IMG/VR virus record: IMGVR_UViG_3300042894_002115
Location: 1-29,278 of that record
Reading direction: 5' to 3' (one strand)
Source: a virus
Length of the DNA: 29,278 nt
A program made the position numbers and the translations under genes. Under the pieces are notes generated by a model, which did not search any database, was not told the DNA's origin, and saw nothing but the letters and a program-made list of their open reading frames with translations. Shown here piece by piece: positions 7,459-16,310 of the stretch (its first letter is position 1; each line of letters begins with the position of its first letter).

Positions 7459-10400
7459 CGAAGCGTTTGATCGCTGGTGCTGGCGGTGGTGGTGGTGGTG
7501 GTGGCAAAGGCGGCGGCGGCGGTGGTGGCGGCGGTAGTGCAAACGTCACAAAAGACAATCTTGATTCACGGCAGGTAGCGCGGATCATTGACCTTCTTTG
7601 TGAAGGCGAGATCGAAGGATTCCCATCTGCTCGTGGTTACACGCTGGGCACGACGGAATACAACACAGCGATGTTGAAGGATGTTTATCTCAACAACACG
7701 CCAATCCTTCGCTCGACTGCCAACCCGTCTGCCGTTCAGGCTTCTGATTACAACTTTGATACAACTGGCGGCGTCTTTGAGTTTCGCACCGGCACACAGA
7801 ATCAAACCTATACGCAGAACGTAGGCGACGCCAACCAGAGCACCACAGTCGTCAATACCAAAGTCACACAGGCAGCCGCGGTTACGCGGTCGATCACTGA
7901 CCCTGATGTCAACGCTGTGCGCGTCACGATCGGCACGCCTGCACTTCAGATCTTTAAGAACAACGGCGACGTCGAGGGGGCTGTCATTCAATACAGGATT
8001 CAAACTTCATACAGCGGTGGACCATTCTCAACTGTTGTTGAAAGTGAGATCAAGGGCCGCACGGCTGATCTATATCAACGCATTCATCGCATTGACCTGA
8101 CCGCAGCAGCACCGGTTGACATCCGCGTTGTACGCGTCAATGCAGATGCTGCACCATCAGGTGAGCAGACAGAGAACAGCGACTTTTATTGGTACGACTA
8201 CACCGAAAAGATCAACGCCAAGACCACTTATCCAAACAGTGCACTGTTCGCCGTCAAGCTCAGCGCTGAACAGTTCAACAGCATCCCCTCGCGCTCGTAT
8301 CGCCTGCGTGGCCTCAAGGTGCGCATCCCTAGTAATGCCACCGTCAACCAGACCAACGGTCGTCTGATCTATGCGGGTACATGGTCAGGCAACTTCGGTG
8401 CAGCACAGTGGACGACAGACCCTGCGTGGATCCTGTGGGACCTGCTGACCAGCACCCGCTATGGGTTTGGTGATCACATCGACGCGACGCAGCTCGACAA
8501 GTGGAGCTTCCTTGCCGCCAGCCAATACTGCACTGAGGTTGTATCCGATGGCAAAACAGGGCAGGAGCCGCGCTTTTCATGCAACGTCGTCATTCAGACG
8601 CAACAAGAAGCGTTCAAGCTGATCAGCGATCTGTGCTCAGTGTTTCGCGCCATGCCGTTCTGGGCCAATGGCACGCTTGAGATTGCGCAGGACCGGCCGC
8701 AGGACTACAGCTACATCTTCAACCAAACCAATGTCACCGAGGAAGGATTCAGCTACAGCGGCAGCAGCTTGAAGACACGGCACACCGTTGCTGTTGTGCA
8801 GTATTTCGACATGAACCTGCGCGACCTTGCCTACGAGGTGGTCGAAGACAAGGCAGGCATTGACAAGTTCGGTGTTGTCAAAACGGAGATCTCGGCGTTC
8901 GCCTGCACCAGCCAGAACCAAGCCCGACGCGTTGGCGAATGGCTGCTGTACACCGAACAGAACGAGACTGAGGTCGTCAGCTTCAAGACTGACATCGCCG
9001 CTGGCATCACGGTGCGGCCTGGTGACCTGATCAAGATCGGTGATCCTGTGCGTGCTGGTGTGGTGCGCTCCGGCCGCTGCATAAGTGGCTCAACAACGAC
9101 GGTGGTCAAGCTCGACCGCGATGACGTTCAACTGTTCCCAAGCGGCCCACCAAATGACTTCACGTTCAACGTGCTGCTGCCTGATGGCACCTTGGCTGTG
9201 GTTGCTGGATCGAACCTGGTAGGCAACTCAGTCAGTACTGGCACGGTCTTGACTGCAGCGCCTGTTGCTGGTGCGCCGTGGACCATTGGCGACTCCGCCG
9301 TTCAGATGTCAACGTGGCGGGTGCTGACGATCAAGGAAGAAGGCGACGCCTTTGCTGTCACGGCTGTTGCCCATAACCCAAGCAAGTATGACTACATCGA
9401 GCGGGACATCCCTCTCAGCCAGCGCGACGTATCAGACCTGAACGAACCGCCAGAAACGCCAACCAACCTAGGCGTCAATGAAGTGCTATATGAAAGCAAC
9501 GGGCAGGTGCTGTCGAAGCTGATCATCGGCTGGCGTGCGGCTGCTCGGGCACTTAGCTATGAGGTGCGCTACCGGTACAACAACGGCAACTGGGTGGCGA
9601 ACACAACCCGCTCGGTTGACTTTGAGATTGCCAACAGCGACGTTGGCCGCTACGAGATCGAGGTGACAGCACTGGGCGCGATCAACAGCAAGCGCTCGAC
9701 ACCCGCCGTCAAGACCTTCGACGCGATCGGTAAGACCGCCCCACCTGCCACGATCCCTGACCTGTTCATCGCCCCAATCGACGAGCACACGGCTGAGCTG
9801 TACTGGCCGCAGGCGGTTGACCTGGACGTGAAGATCGGCGGCAAGATCCGCATCAGGCACACGCCTATCACGGATGTCACGGCGACATGGGGAAAAGCAA
9901 ACGACATCGTGCCAGCCGTTGCAGGCAGCAGCACGCGCAAGATCGTGCCACTGCTTGAGGGCACCTACTTCATCCGCGCTTTTGACTCGCTCGGCAATGA
10001 GTCGTCAGGCGTGGCCACAGTCGTGGTTGACCTGCCCGCTCCTCAGGACCTGCTGCTGGTGCAGGAATACAGAGAGGAAGACAACAGCCCGCCGTTCAAC
10101 GGCACCGGTACGAACTTGTACTACAACGAAGCCGAGGTGGGCCTGGTGCTGGCGGCTGATGAGCTGGTCGATGACATGGCCACCGACAACAACTGGGACG
10201 GCCTGGGCCTGATCGACTACATCGGCGGTTCAGCCAGCGAGGGCAGCTACCAGTTTTATGAAACGCTGGACCTTGGCGCCACCTACGACCTTGGCCTGCA
10301 GCAGATCCTCAAGACACGCGCCTACGAGCCGGGCAACACATGGGACGAGCGCCTTGACCTGATTGATCTGTGGGATGACATCGACGGTGATGACCTTGGC

Positions 10401-10838
10401 GCGGCTAACTGCCAACTGTTCGTCAGGACCACTGGCGACAACCCGTCTGGCACCCCGACCTGGGCAAGCTGGCAGCCGTTTGTGAACAACACCCACCGTG
10501 GGCGCGGCTTCCAGTTCAAGGTTGTGGCCACTACCACCAACGCAGCGCAGAACGTGGTGATTGAGGAGCTGGGCGTAATCACGCACTTTGAGCGGCGCAC
10601 AGAGCAGCAACGCAACTTGAGCAGCGGCGCCGGAGCATATGCGGTCACATTCCCGACAGCGTTCTACGGCACGCCAAGCGTGGGTATCACCGCGCAGGAC
10701 ATGGCGACGGGTGACTATTTCACGGTCGGCAGTATCAGCAGAACTGGCTTTACAGTGACCTTCCGCAATAGTGGCGGTAGCATGGTGAGCAAGACCTTTG
10801 ACTACCAGGCCGTCGGTCACGGCAGGCAGATCACCTAA
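7455..10838 (+). CDS. host specificity / central tail tip protein, lambda gpJ-like
   Basis: This 1127-residue protein is the baseplate hub and receptor-contacting tip. After a very Gly-rich start (residues 8-28, almost all Gly with one Lys) comes the gpJ signature KDNLDSRQVARIIDLLCEGE. The following tail-hub domains include a WxxxPAWILWDLLTSTRYG segment near residue 330. At least one fibronectin type III domain lies around residues 665-760, starting PPETPTNLGVNEV. The C-terminal 80 residues (RNLSSGAGAYAVTFPTAFYG to FDYQAVGHGRQIT) look like a beta-sandwich tip domain shared by many siphovirus gpJ proteins and are the best candidate for receptor binding. Lambda gpJ is 1132 residues, so the length matches. 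Confidence 0.95.
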   Translation: MTKRLIAGAGGGGGGGGKGGGGGGGGGSANVTKDNLDSRQVARIIDLLCEGEIEGFPSARGYTLGTTEYNTAMLKDVYLNNTPILRSTANPSAVQASDYNFDTTGGVFEFRTGTQNQTYTQNVGDANQSTTVVNTKVTQAAAVTRSITDPDVNAVRVTIGTPALQIFKNNGDVEGAVIQYRIQTSYSGGPFSTVVESEIKGRTADLYQRIHRIDLTAAAPVDIRVVRVNADAAPSGEQTENSDFYWYDYTEKINAKTTYPNSALFAVKLSAEQFNSIPSRSYRLRGLKVRIPSNATVNQTNGRLIYAGTWSGNFGAAQWTTDPAWILWDLLTSTRYGFGDHIDATQLDKWSFLAASQYCTEVVSDGKTGQEPRFSCNVVIQTQQEAFKLISDLCSVFRAMPFWANGTLEIAQDRPQDYSYIFNQTNVTEEGFSYSGSSLKTRHTVAVVQYFDMNLRDLAYEVVEDKAGIDKFGVVKTEISAFACTSQNQARRVGEWLLYTEQNETEVVSFKTDIAAGITVRPGDLIKIGDPVRAGVVRSGRCISGSTTTVVKLDRDDVQLFPSGPPNDFTFNVLLPDGTLAVVAGSNLVGNSVSTGTVLTAAPVAGAPWTIGDSAVQMSTWRVLTIKEEGDAFAVTAVAHNPSKYDYIERDIPLSQRDVSDLNEPPETPTNLGVNEVLYESNGQVLSKLIIGWRAAARALSYEVRYRYNNGNWVANTTRSVDFEIANSDVGRYEIEVTALGAINSKRSTPAVKTFDAIGKTAPPATIPDLFIAPIDEHTAELYWPQAVDLDVKIGGKIRIRHTPITDVTATWGKANDIVPAVAGSSTRKIVPLLEGTYFIRAFDSLGNESSGVATVVVDLPAPQDLLLVQEYREEDNSPPFNGTGTNLYYNEAEVGLVLAADELVDDMATDNNWDGLGLIDYIGGSASEGSYQFYETLDLGATYDLGLQQILKTRAYEPGNTWDERLDLIDLWDDIDGDDLGAANCQLFVRTTGDNPSGTPTWASWQPFVNNTHRGRGFQFKVVATTTNAAQNVVIEELGVITHFERRTEQQRNLSSGAGAYAVTFPTAFYGTPSVGITAQDMATGDYFTVGSISRTGFTVTFRNSGGSMVSKTFDYQAVGHGRQIT

Positions 10839-11647
10839 TGGCACAGGCAACTGACTACAACATTGCAAACCAGTCAGGCGCCAACTTCCGCGCTGAGCTG
10901 AACACGATCCTTGCAGCGGTCGTCAGTCAGAACTCTGGCTCCTCGGCGCCGACCACCACCTACGCGTACCAGCTTTGGATTGATACAGGCGCCAGCCCGA
11001 ACCCACTGCTGAAGCTGCGCAACGGTGCCAACAGCGCATGGATCACGATCGGTGATGTGACCGTCGCCAACCTTGGCCTGGCTGCTCTGTCGGGTGCAAC
11101 CTTTACGGGTGACATCACGCTCAACGCTCAGTCTGACCTGCGGTTTGCGGATTCTGATAGCAGCAACTGGGTCGCGCTGCAGGCACCTGCCACTGTTAGC
11201 AGCAATGTTACGTGGACTCTGCCCGCTACGGATGGCAGCAGCTCACAGGCACTGAGCACCAACGGCAGCGGCGTGCTGTCCTGGGCAAGCTTTGCAGCAC
11301 TGGCCACAGCGCAGACGTTCACCGCTGCTCAGAGGGGCACGATCTCGGCGCTGACTGATGGCGCAACGATCACGGCAGACTTTGCACTGGCGAATAATTT
11401 TTCAGTCACGCTGGGCGGCAATAGGACCCTGGCCAACCCAAGCAACCTGACGGCTGGTCAGTCGGGCTGCATCTGGATCACACAGGACGGCACCGGCAGC
11501 CGGACCTTGGCATATGGCAGCTACTGGGACTTCACAGGCGGCACTGCGCCGACGTTGACCACCACTGCTGCTGCTGTTGACTGCCTGGTGTATGCCGTGC
11601 AGAGCAGCACACGTATTACCGCCACCCTGATCACCAACCTGAGCTGA
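10838..11647 (+). CDS. tail fibre protein
   Basis: This 269-residue protein starts with MAQATDYNIANQSGANFRAE, an N-terminal form common in tail fibres that follow the tip genes of marine and freshwater phages. Residues 60-100 hold a LWIDTGASPNPLLKLRNG strand pair that ends in an ALSGATFTGDITL fibre-type repeat. The rest is Ser/Thr/Ala-rich beta structure (LPATDGSSSQALSTNGSG) with no helix-rich chaperone segment. The ATG shares bases with the gpJ stop, and the following lectin-like fibre starts on the last base of its stop. It probably attaches to the gpJ tip or joins it to the larger distal protein. Confidence 0.8.
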   Translation: MAQATDYNIANQSGANFRAELNTILAAVVSQNSGSSAPTTTYAYQLWIDTGASPNPLLKLRNGANSAWITIGDVTVANLGLAALSGATFTGDITLNAQSDLRFADSDSSNWVALQAPATVSSNVTWTLPATDGSSSQALSTNGSGVLSWASFAALATAQTFTAAQRGTISALTDGATITADFALANNFSVTLGGNRTLANPSNLTAGQSGCIWITQDGTGSRTLAYGSYWDFTGGTAPTLTTTAAAVDCLVYAVQSSTRITATLITNLS

Positions 11648-14055
11648 TGCTGGTCCCCGGTTCCGCTAACCCGCTCCTGCTTCGTACTGTTGCTGCCGCC
11701 GCAGGGGGTATCTCCAGGAGCATCCGCCTGAATGCACCCGACTCGGCCCACCTCAGCCGCACCCCCGCATCTGCTGGCAACCGCAAGACCTGGACCTGGG
11801 CGGGGTGGGTGAAGCGGGCAACGGTTACGGATACGTGGGAACCACTTTTCTTCACCGTTACAGGCAGCGCGTACACTTTTTTCGGCTTTTCTAGCCAAAA
11901 ACTTTACCTGCAACAATACGATGGAAGTTCTTCCACGCTTGAAGCGCTTACGACTTCTGTCTACAGAGACCCTAGCGCTTGGTATCACGTGCAAATTGCC
12001 GTAGACACAACACAAGCAACCGGTAGCAATCGTCTAAAGCTATACATAAATGGAGTTCAAGTCACCGCGCTTGACATTGCCAACTACGGCTCGCAAAACC
12101 TTGATACATACATCAACGCGACAAATGCACATTACATCGGAGTGTGGTCAACTTATAGCCATTACTTTGACGGCTACCTAGCCGACATCTACTTCATCGA
12201 CGGCCAAGCGCTGACCCCCAGTAGCTTCACCGAAACCGACGCCACCACCGGCCAGCTCATCCCGAAAGCCTTTAGCGGTTCATATGGTTCGCAAGGTTGG
12301 CATTTGGAGTTCGCGGACAACAGCAGCAACACCGCGACCACACTAGGGAAGGACACTAGTGGCAACGGCAACAACTGGACCCCGAACAACCTGTCGGTCA
12401 CCGCTGGCGCAGGAAATGACTCCCTTGTAGACGTTCCCACTAACGGAGCGCAGACGGATACCGGCGTGGGGGGTGAGGTGCGGGGGAATTACTGCACCTG
12501 GAACCCCTTAAGTCAATCCGGCAGCAATACGTTATCAAATGGAAATCTAGATGTTGTCATTGCTGCCAGCAGTACCGCTGTTGCCGTTGGAACTATTGGC
12601 GTAAGCAGTGGCAAATGGTACTGGGAAGTTGTTGCAACAGCAATGACCACTGCTGGGGCAATGATCGGGGTTGCCGATTTAAGCGCTGCCGCAGACAACA
12701 GAGGATACCCAAGCCCCAATGGATGGTATTACTACGCCAATAGTGGGCAGAAGTATAACAACAATACAGGCGCTTCTTATGGTGCAACATACGCGGTGAA
12801 TGATGTAATAGGTATTGCGCTTGACATGGATGCGGGAACTCTTACATTTTACAAAAATGGAGCCACTCAAGGTGTTGCATACAGTACAGGCATAAGCGGG
12901 AAAACAATATCTCCTGCCCTCAACAATGGCACAGGTGGTGGTACTCAGACCTACATTGCCAACTTCGGCCAACGCCCCTTCGCCTACACGGCCCCCAGCG
13001 GCTTCAAGGCGCTCTGCACGGCAAACCTGCCCGCGCCATTAGTCACAAAGCCTAATACGGTTTTTGACGCTATTACTTATACCGGAAACGGTAGCAGTCA
13101 AAGCATTACTACTGATTTCAGTCCAGACTTTGTTTGGTTAAAAAGCAGAAGCAACGGAACTTACAGCCATTATTTATTTGATATTGTTAGAGGTAACACG
13201 CAAATTCTTTCTTCCAACTCAACAGGAGCAGAAAGTCCATCTTCAACAAGCCTTACGTCATTTAACTCAACCGGCTTCACAGTTGGATCGGACGTTGGTA
13301 CAAATTCAAACGGGATGCCGTTTATAGCCTGGACCTGGGACGCCGGAAGCTCAACGGTCACGAACACACAAGGCTCCATCACTTCTAGTGTCAGGGCCAA
13401 CGCGACGGCGGGGTTTTCGATTGTTACGTACACCGGCAATGGCACCAACAACGCCACCGTTGGTCATGGTCTTGGCGTAGCTCCGCGCTTTCTGATTGGG
13501 ATGGATCGCACAGGCGGAAACTGGCAGGTCTGGGGAGCCAACATGAATAATGGTTCGTTTGATTGCATCATGAATCTCAATACGACTGATGCACTTGCTA
13601 CAGGAATTACGACACGGTTTAGGGCGGCGTCGTCAACTACATTCACAATCGGAACAGACGGGGACATAAACGCTAACGGAAATACCTATGTGACTTACTG
13701 CTTCGCCCCAGTAGTCGGGTACTCTAGTTTCGGCAGCTACACCGGCAACGGCAGCTCGGATGGGCCGTTTGTTTATACCGGGTTTAGGCCAGCGTTTGTG
13801 ATGCTAAAGGAATCAAGTGCTTCTGGTAACGGGTGGGAGATTAGAGATTCAATGCGAGAACCTTATAACGACAGCAACAGGACGATTCTTTTGCCAAATT
13901 TAAGTAACGCAGAAATTACAGATGCGTTTCCAATCGACTTTACATCCAGCGGATTTAAGGTTCGCAATACTGGTGGAGGTAGCAACAACTCTGGCGCCAC
14001 ATACATCTACGCCGCCTTCGCCGAATCCCCCTTCAACTACGCCCGCGCCCGCTGA
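11647..14055 (+). CDS. large lectin-like tail fibre / adhesin (LamG-like + SPRY + repeats)
   Basis: This 802-residue protein looks like a receptor-binding fibre. Residues about 35-190 form a concanavalin A/LamG-like domain (TWTWAGWVKRATV, then KLYINGVQVTAL and YFDGYLADIYFIDGQAL). Residues about 315-455 form a SPRY-like domain (SSGKWYWEVVATAM, GIALDMDAGTLTFYKNG). The C-terminal third has three related modules starting near residues 473, 590 and 693, each opening with YTGNG and ending in a Tyr/Phe-rich strand such as TYIYAAFAESPF. Base composition is patchy, with AT-rich blocks near 11870-12170, 13050-13310 and 13790-13960, as expected for recombining adhesin genes. It is the last large gene of the tail operon. 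Confidence 0.8.
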   Translation: MLVPGSANPLLLRTVAAAAGGISRSIRLNAPDSAHLSRTPASAGNRKTWTWAGWVKRATVTDTWEPLFFTVTGSAYTFFGFSSQKLYLQQYDGSSSTLEALTTSVYRDPSAWYHVQIAVDTTQATGSNRLKLYINGVQVTALDIANYGSQNLDTYINATNAHYIGVWSTYSHYFDGYLADIYFIDGQALTPSSFTETDATTGQLIPKAFSGSYGSQGWHLEFADNSSNTATTLGKDTSGNGNNWTPNNLSVTAGAGNDSLVDVPTNGAQTDTGVGGEVRGNYCTWNPLSQSGSNTLSNGNLDVVIAASSTAVAVGTIGVSSGKWYWEVVATAMTTAGAMIGVADLSAAADNRGYPSPNGWYYYANSGQKYNNNTGASYGATYAVNDVIGIALDMDAGTLTFYKNGATQGVAYSTGISGKTISPALNNGTGGGTQTYIANFGQRPFAYTAPSGFKALCTANLPAPLVTKPNTVFDAITYTGNGSSQSITTDFSPDFVWLKSRSNGTYSHYLFDIVRGNTQILSSNSTGAESPSSTSLTSFNSTGFTVGSDVGTNSNGMPFIAWTWDAGSSTVTNTQGSITSSVRANATAGFSIVTYTGNGTNNATVGHGLGVAPRFLIGMDRTGGNWQVWGANMNNGSFDCIMNLNTTDALATGITTRFRAASSTTFTIGTDGDINANGNTYVTYCFAPVVGYSSFGSYTGNGSSDGPFVYTGFRPAFVMLKESSASGNGWEIRDSMREPYNDSNRTILLPNLSNAEITDAFPIDFTSSGFKVRNTGGGSNNSGATYIYAAFAESPFNYARAR

Positions 14056-14074
14056 CCCCACTAGAGAACAAGAC

Positions 14075-14299
14075 TTGTGTTGGCAAAAAGCCAATTCCTT
14101 AACACGTGGCATCGAACGTGTTAACAAGCCCACCCTCGTAGCCCTGCTCACTTCCATGGCCGAAGAAATTACGCCAGAGGAAAACGAACGACGCTTCAGG
14201 GAGAGTCTTCGCCTGATCAACAGCGTCACTCATGAGCAACTGGTGGAGCTAATGGGCGAGGAGTTCCTTGAGGAGTATCGCCGTGTTGCTCAGCATTAA
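14075..14299 (+). CDS. small hypothetical protein, start uncertain (up to 74 aa)
   Basis: The frame ending at TAA 14297-14299 encodes a charged helical protein (EEITPEENERRFRESLRL, HEQLVELMGEEFLEEYRRV). No ATG with a good ribosome site is present. TTG at 14075 gives 74 residues including NSLTRGIERVNKPTL; ATG at 14156 gives only 47. The frame stays open further upstream inside the fibre gene, which I treat as chance. A 9-bp inverted repeat sits at 14099-14124, inside the longer version and upstream of the shorter, so it could be an operator if the ATG is correct. No family recognised. Confidence 0.5.
   Translation: MCWQKANSLTRGIERVNKPTLVALLTSMAEEITPEENERRFRESLRLINSVTHEQLVELMGEEFLEEYRRVAQH
14099..14124. 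repeat. perfect 9-bp inverted repeat
   Basis: TTAACACGT (14099-14107) is followed after eight bases by its exact reverse complement ACGTGTTAA (14116-14124). The arms are symmetrical and moderately AT-rich, so this may be a protein-binding dyad or a hairpin. It lacks a following T-run, so it is not a normal intrinsic terminator. It lies just after the last tail operon gene. Confidence 0.75.
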
Positions 14300-14300
14300 A

Positions 14301-14328
14301 AAGGGACAGGATCTCACCCCTGCCCCTT
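14301..14328 (-). terminator. hairpin after the tail operon, terminator-like on the minus strand
   Basis: AAGGGACAGG (14301-14310) pairs with CCTGCCCCTT (14319-14328) with one mismatch. The run of five A bases just before it becomes a T-run on the minus strand, so as an intrinsic terminator it would act on leftward transcription. On the plus strand it may still stall or protect the 3' end of the tail mRNA. No minus-strand gene lies close by, so its role is unclear. Confidence 0.45.
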
Positions 14329-14330
14329 GT

Positions 14331-14354
14331 GCAACGGAATATCACGACCGTTGC
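14331..14354 (+). repeat. 7-bp hairpin in the intergenic region
   Basis: GCAACGG (14331-14337) and CCGTTGC (14348-14354) are perfect complements around a ten-base loop. Only a broken T-rich stretch follows (GCTTTCTGG). A further 7-bp inverted repeat, GTAGCAC 14384-14390 and GTGCTAC 14415-14421, follows. The 158-bp gap 14300-14457 therefore holds three stem-loops and no gene I can support. Confidence 0.6.
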
Positions 14355-14457
14355 GTTGCTGCTTTCTGGTCAGCCACAGCACTGTAGCACATGGTATGGT
14401 GGTGGAGCGGCGCAGTGCTACCTGCCCGCCCCGTGACCGCCGATTGGAGGATCGACG

Positions 14458-14790
14458 ATGACTCAAGATTACAAGCATCCGATTACGCCACCAGAAGAGC
14501 TGGTGCAGCAGTGGCTGGAACTCTCCCCGGCGCTAGCCATAGCTGCTGCTTTCCAGGCAGGTGCCGACCAGGAGCTGGAGGCGTGCTGCCATTGCTTTGC
14601 CCGCGATCTTCGCGAAAGTCTTGCGCTAGAACTCCGCGCCCGCCGCCGCCCCAAACCGCCGAGCTTGAAGGAGCAGGCGTTACAAGCACTTTCTGAGGCC
14701 GTCAAAATGGCTGATGACACCCCGCCAGAGGGGATTTGCTCGGACCAAGCAAACATTATTCGCCGCGCCCTGGAGCAACTCGATGACTGA
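14458..14790 (+). CDS. hypothetical protein (110 aa)
   Basis: ATG at 14458 is preceded by a good GGAGG site (GATTGGAGGATCGACG). The product is mainly helical, with ITPPEELVQQWLEL at the N-terminus, a Cys-Cys-His-Cys cluster near residue 43 (EACCHCFARDLR), a basic Pro-rich hinge (RARRRPKPPSLKEQ) and a C-terminal IIRRALEQLDD. Similar short proteins with this ending are frequent in phages and prophages, often just upstream of a partner like the next gene, but their function is unknown. The stop overlaps the next start by eight bases, so the two are probably translated together. Confidence 0.8.
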   Translation: MTQDYKHPITPPEELVQQWLELSPALAIAAAFQAGADQELEACCHCFARDLRESLALELRARRRPKPPSLKEQALQALSEAVKMADDTPPEGICSDQANIIRRALEQLDD

Positions 14791-15307
14791 CTACAAAGCA
14801 ACGTCCGATCAGTGGAATCAAGTTCAGAAATGCGCCGATGTAGTTGGCAGCTCTGATTGCTCTGCAATTCTTGAACTCCGCGCCAGGGTCGAGGCGCTGG
14901 AGGCTGCAGCTCACAAGCACATTGTCGAAACCAACTCCAACATTGTTGCCTTGTTTACCCGTGTTGAGTCACTAGAAGCTGCCGAACGCCAAGCATCAAA
15001 GGTTTATGAAATCAGCAAGCCGCTGAAGTTGACGCCTGAGCAGGCGCAACAGGTCAGGGATCTGCTAGCTCCCAACTCCAAGCAAGCTCCTGACTCCTCC
15101 CAAATTGGGAGGTCGCTGGTGAACCGCGTGGCGCTTGCCATCAGCGGGATTGAGTACGGCCTGGAACGGGATGAGGAAGCCGTCAACTGGGCATCTGAAG
15201 CCCGCGCCGCGATCCGCGAGGTAGCAGCTTGGATGACCAGCAACCCTGATGTTTATTTCCCACCTGCACTTGTCTTTGCTCTTGAACAGGAGGCCGACCG
15301 TGGCTGA
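14783..15307 (+). CDS. hypothetical coiled-coil protein (174 aa)
   Basis: I choose ATG 14783 because it overlaps the preceding stop by eight bases (ATGACTGA) and gives the N-terminus MTDYKATSDQWNQVQKCADV, typical of a small protein family I associate with cyanobacterial phages and prophages. Residues about 30-75 contain repeated heptads (LELRARVEALEAA, then FTRVESLEAAERQ), a probable coiled coil. Residues 85-105 are a second helix (PEQAQQVRDLLAP), followed by a region with helix-rich NRVALAISGIEYG. Function unknown. It forms a three-gene coupled set with 14458-14790 and 15300-15491. Confidence 0.8.
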   Translation: MTDYKATSDQWNQVQKCADVVGSSDCSAILELRARVEALEAAAHKHIVETNSNIVALFTRVESLEAAERQASKVYEISKPLKLTPEQAQQVRDLLAPNSKQAPDSSQIGRSLVNRVALAISGIEYGLERDEEAVNWASEARAAIREVAAWMTSNPDVYFPPALVFALEQEADRG

Positions 15308-15491
15308 CCTATCACCACAGGCGCAGGCGGTGCTGGATGCGTTTATGAATAGCCCAGTAGACGCTGGCAATTATTACGCCACCCGTAGCCGCCAGATTGC
15401 CGCCGCCCTGCGAGCTGCTGCGGATCAACTCGATCATCCCACTTCAGCCCATACGCTTTACGCTTTTGCTGATGAGCTTGAAGCCCAGTAG
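15300..15491 (+). CDS. small hypothetical helical protein (63 aa)
   Basis: The likely start is GTG 15300, six bases after a perfect AGGAGG at 15288-15293 and overlapping the upstream stop by eight bases. The product begins MADLSPQAQAVLDAFM and continues with an alanine-rich helix (RQIAAALRAAADQL). The motif order L-S-x-x-A-Q-A-V-L-D-A and AALRAAADQ recurs in many short phage and prophage proteins of unknown role. It ends next to the convergent gene at 15492 with no space for a terminator. Confidence 0.75.
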   Translation: MADLSPQAQAVLDAFMNSPVDAGNYYATRSRQIAAALRAAADQLDHPTSAHTLYAFADELEAQ

Positions 15492-15716
15492 TCATTCCAA
15501 CTTCCCCTGCAGTTTGTCCACACTTTCCGAAAAGCGCCACATCGCGTCGGCATAACTGGCACCGATAGGCTCTGATTGCGGCTCTGGCGCCTTGTATCCA
15601 GCCTGGTCCAGCACGGCACGGGCAAAGTCGAGCACGCCCTGATCGCTGAAGCAGATGTAATTGGTGAAGCAGTTTGCGTGCATGTACATAATTTCTTGGA
15701 TCTCTTCGTCGGTCAT
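15492..15716 (-). CDS. small hypothetical protein (74 aa), minus strand
   Basis: Read leftward from ATG 15716, the product starts MTDEEIQEIMYMHANCFTNY and contains GVLDFARAVLDQAG. This combination of a short acidic helix followed by a FARAVL helix is common in small phage proteins of unknown function. A longer start at 15770 would add residues that do not look coding. It is the only minus-strand gene between the tail region and the HNH gene, and it abuts the plus-strand gene ending at 15491 tail to tail. Confidence 0.6.
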   Translation of the reverse strand: MTDEEIQEIMYMHANCFTNYICFSDQGVLDFARAVLDQAGYKAPEPQSEPIGASYADAMWRFSESVDKLQGKLE

Positions 15717-15791
15717 GGTGCCGTGATTGCGTGGGAGGCTAGAGTGACAGAAGCCTTCCAGCGGTGTCAACTACTAGACGCCTGAACCACT

Positions 15792-16310
15792 GTGTTTCTT
15801 CTCGACGGCAAACCCCTGGCTCTGGACGTGCCTTTTAAGCACGCTGGCATTCAGTACCCCGCCAACTGGCTCAGGCTGAGCAGCCCGCAGGAGCGCAAGG
15901 CGATTGGCATCACGGAGGTGCCTGACCCTGAACCCTACGATCAGCGGTTCTACTGGGGCTACGACGCCGAGGGCAAACTGATCCCGAAGGACCACACGCA
16001 ACTTGTAGAGCAGTGGACGCAGCAGACGCGCACCACCGCCAACACCCTGCTGGCCCCTACGGACTGGATCATCATCCGCGAGGCCGACAACGGCAAAGCT
16101 GCTGACCCCCTGCTTAAGACTTGGCGCGAGGACATCCGCCTGGCTACCGGCGTGAAGGTGGGCGTAATCCGTGACACGCTTGACACCGACGAGCTGGCTG
16201 CCTACATCACTGGTGCCAACTACCCCGTGTGGCCTGCTGATCCCTACGCGCCACAGCCGGTGGCAGAAGAGCCTGCAGAGGATGCAGAGGAAGAGCCTGC
16301 TGAAGAATAA
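15792..16310 (+). CDS. tail fibre assembly-like protein (172 aa)
   Basis: The start is GTG 15792, directly after an in-frame stop at 15783-15785, so no longer form is possible. The segment QRFYWGYDAEGKLIPKDHTQ and the later TDWIIIREADNGK followed by a WREDIRLATG helix resemble small phage proteins that accompany tail fibres, including the tail fibre assembly/chaperone type with the TDWxxIRxADxG motif. The C-terminus is very acidic (about 13 Glu/Asp in the last 20). It may help folding of the fibres encoded upstream at 10838-14055 or be a minor virion component. The stop overlaps the next ATG (TAATG). Confidence 0.6.
   Translation: MFLLDGKPLALDVPFKHAGIQYPANWLRLSSPQERKAIGITEVPDPEPYDQRFYWGYDAEGKLIPKDHTQLVEQWTQQTRTTANTLLAPTDWIIIREADNGKAADPLLKTWREDIRLATGVKVGVIRDTLDTDELAAYITGANYPVWPADPYAPQPVAEEPAEDAEEEPAEE

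Noticed and set aside
10230-10868. A 212-residue minus-strand ORF opposite the gpJ 3' end
   Set aside because: It is exactly antisense to a strongly recognisable gpJ region; its residues are a by-product of the GC-rich codon use.
15576-15785. A plus-strand 69-residue ORF opposite the 15492-15716 gene
   Set aside because: The minus frame has the more protein-like sequence; the plus frame stops at 15783-15785, just ahead of the 15792 start.
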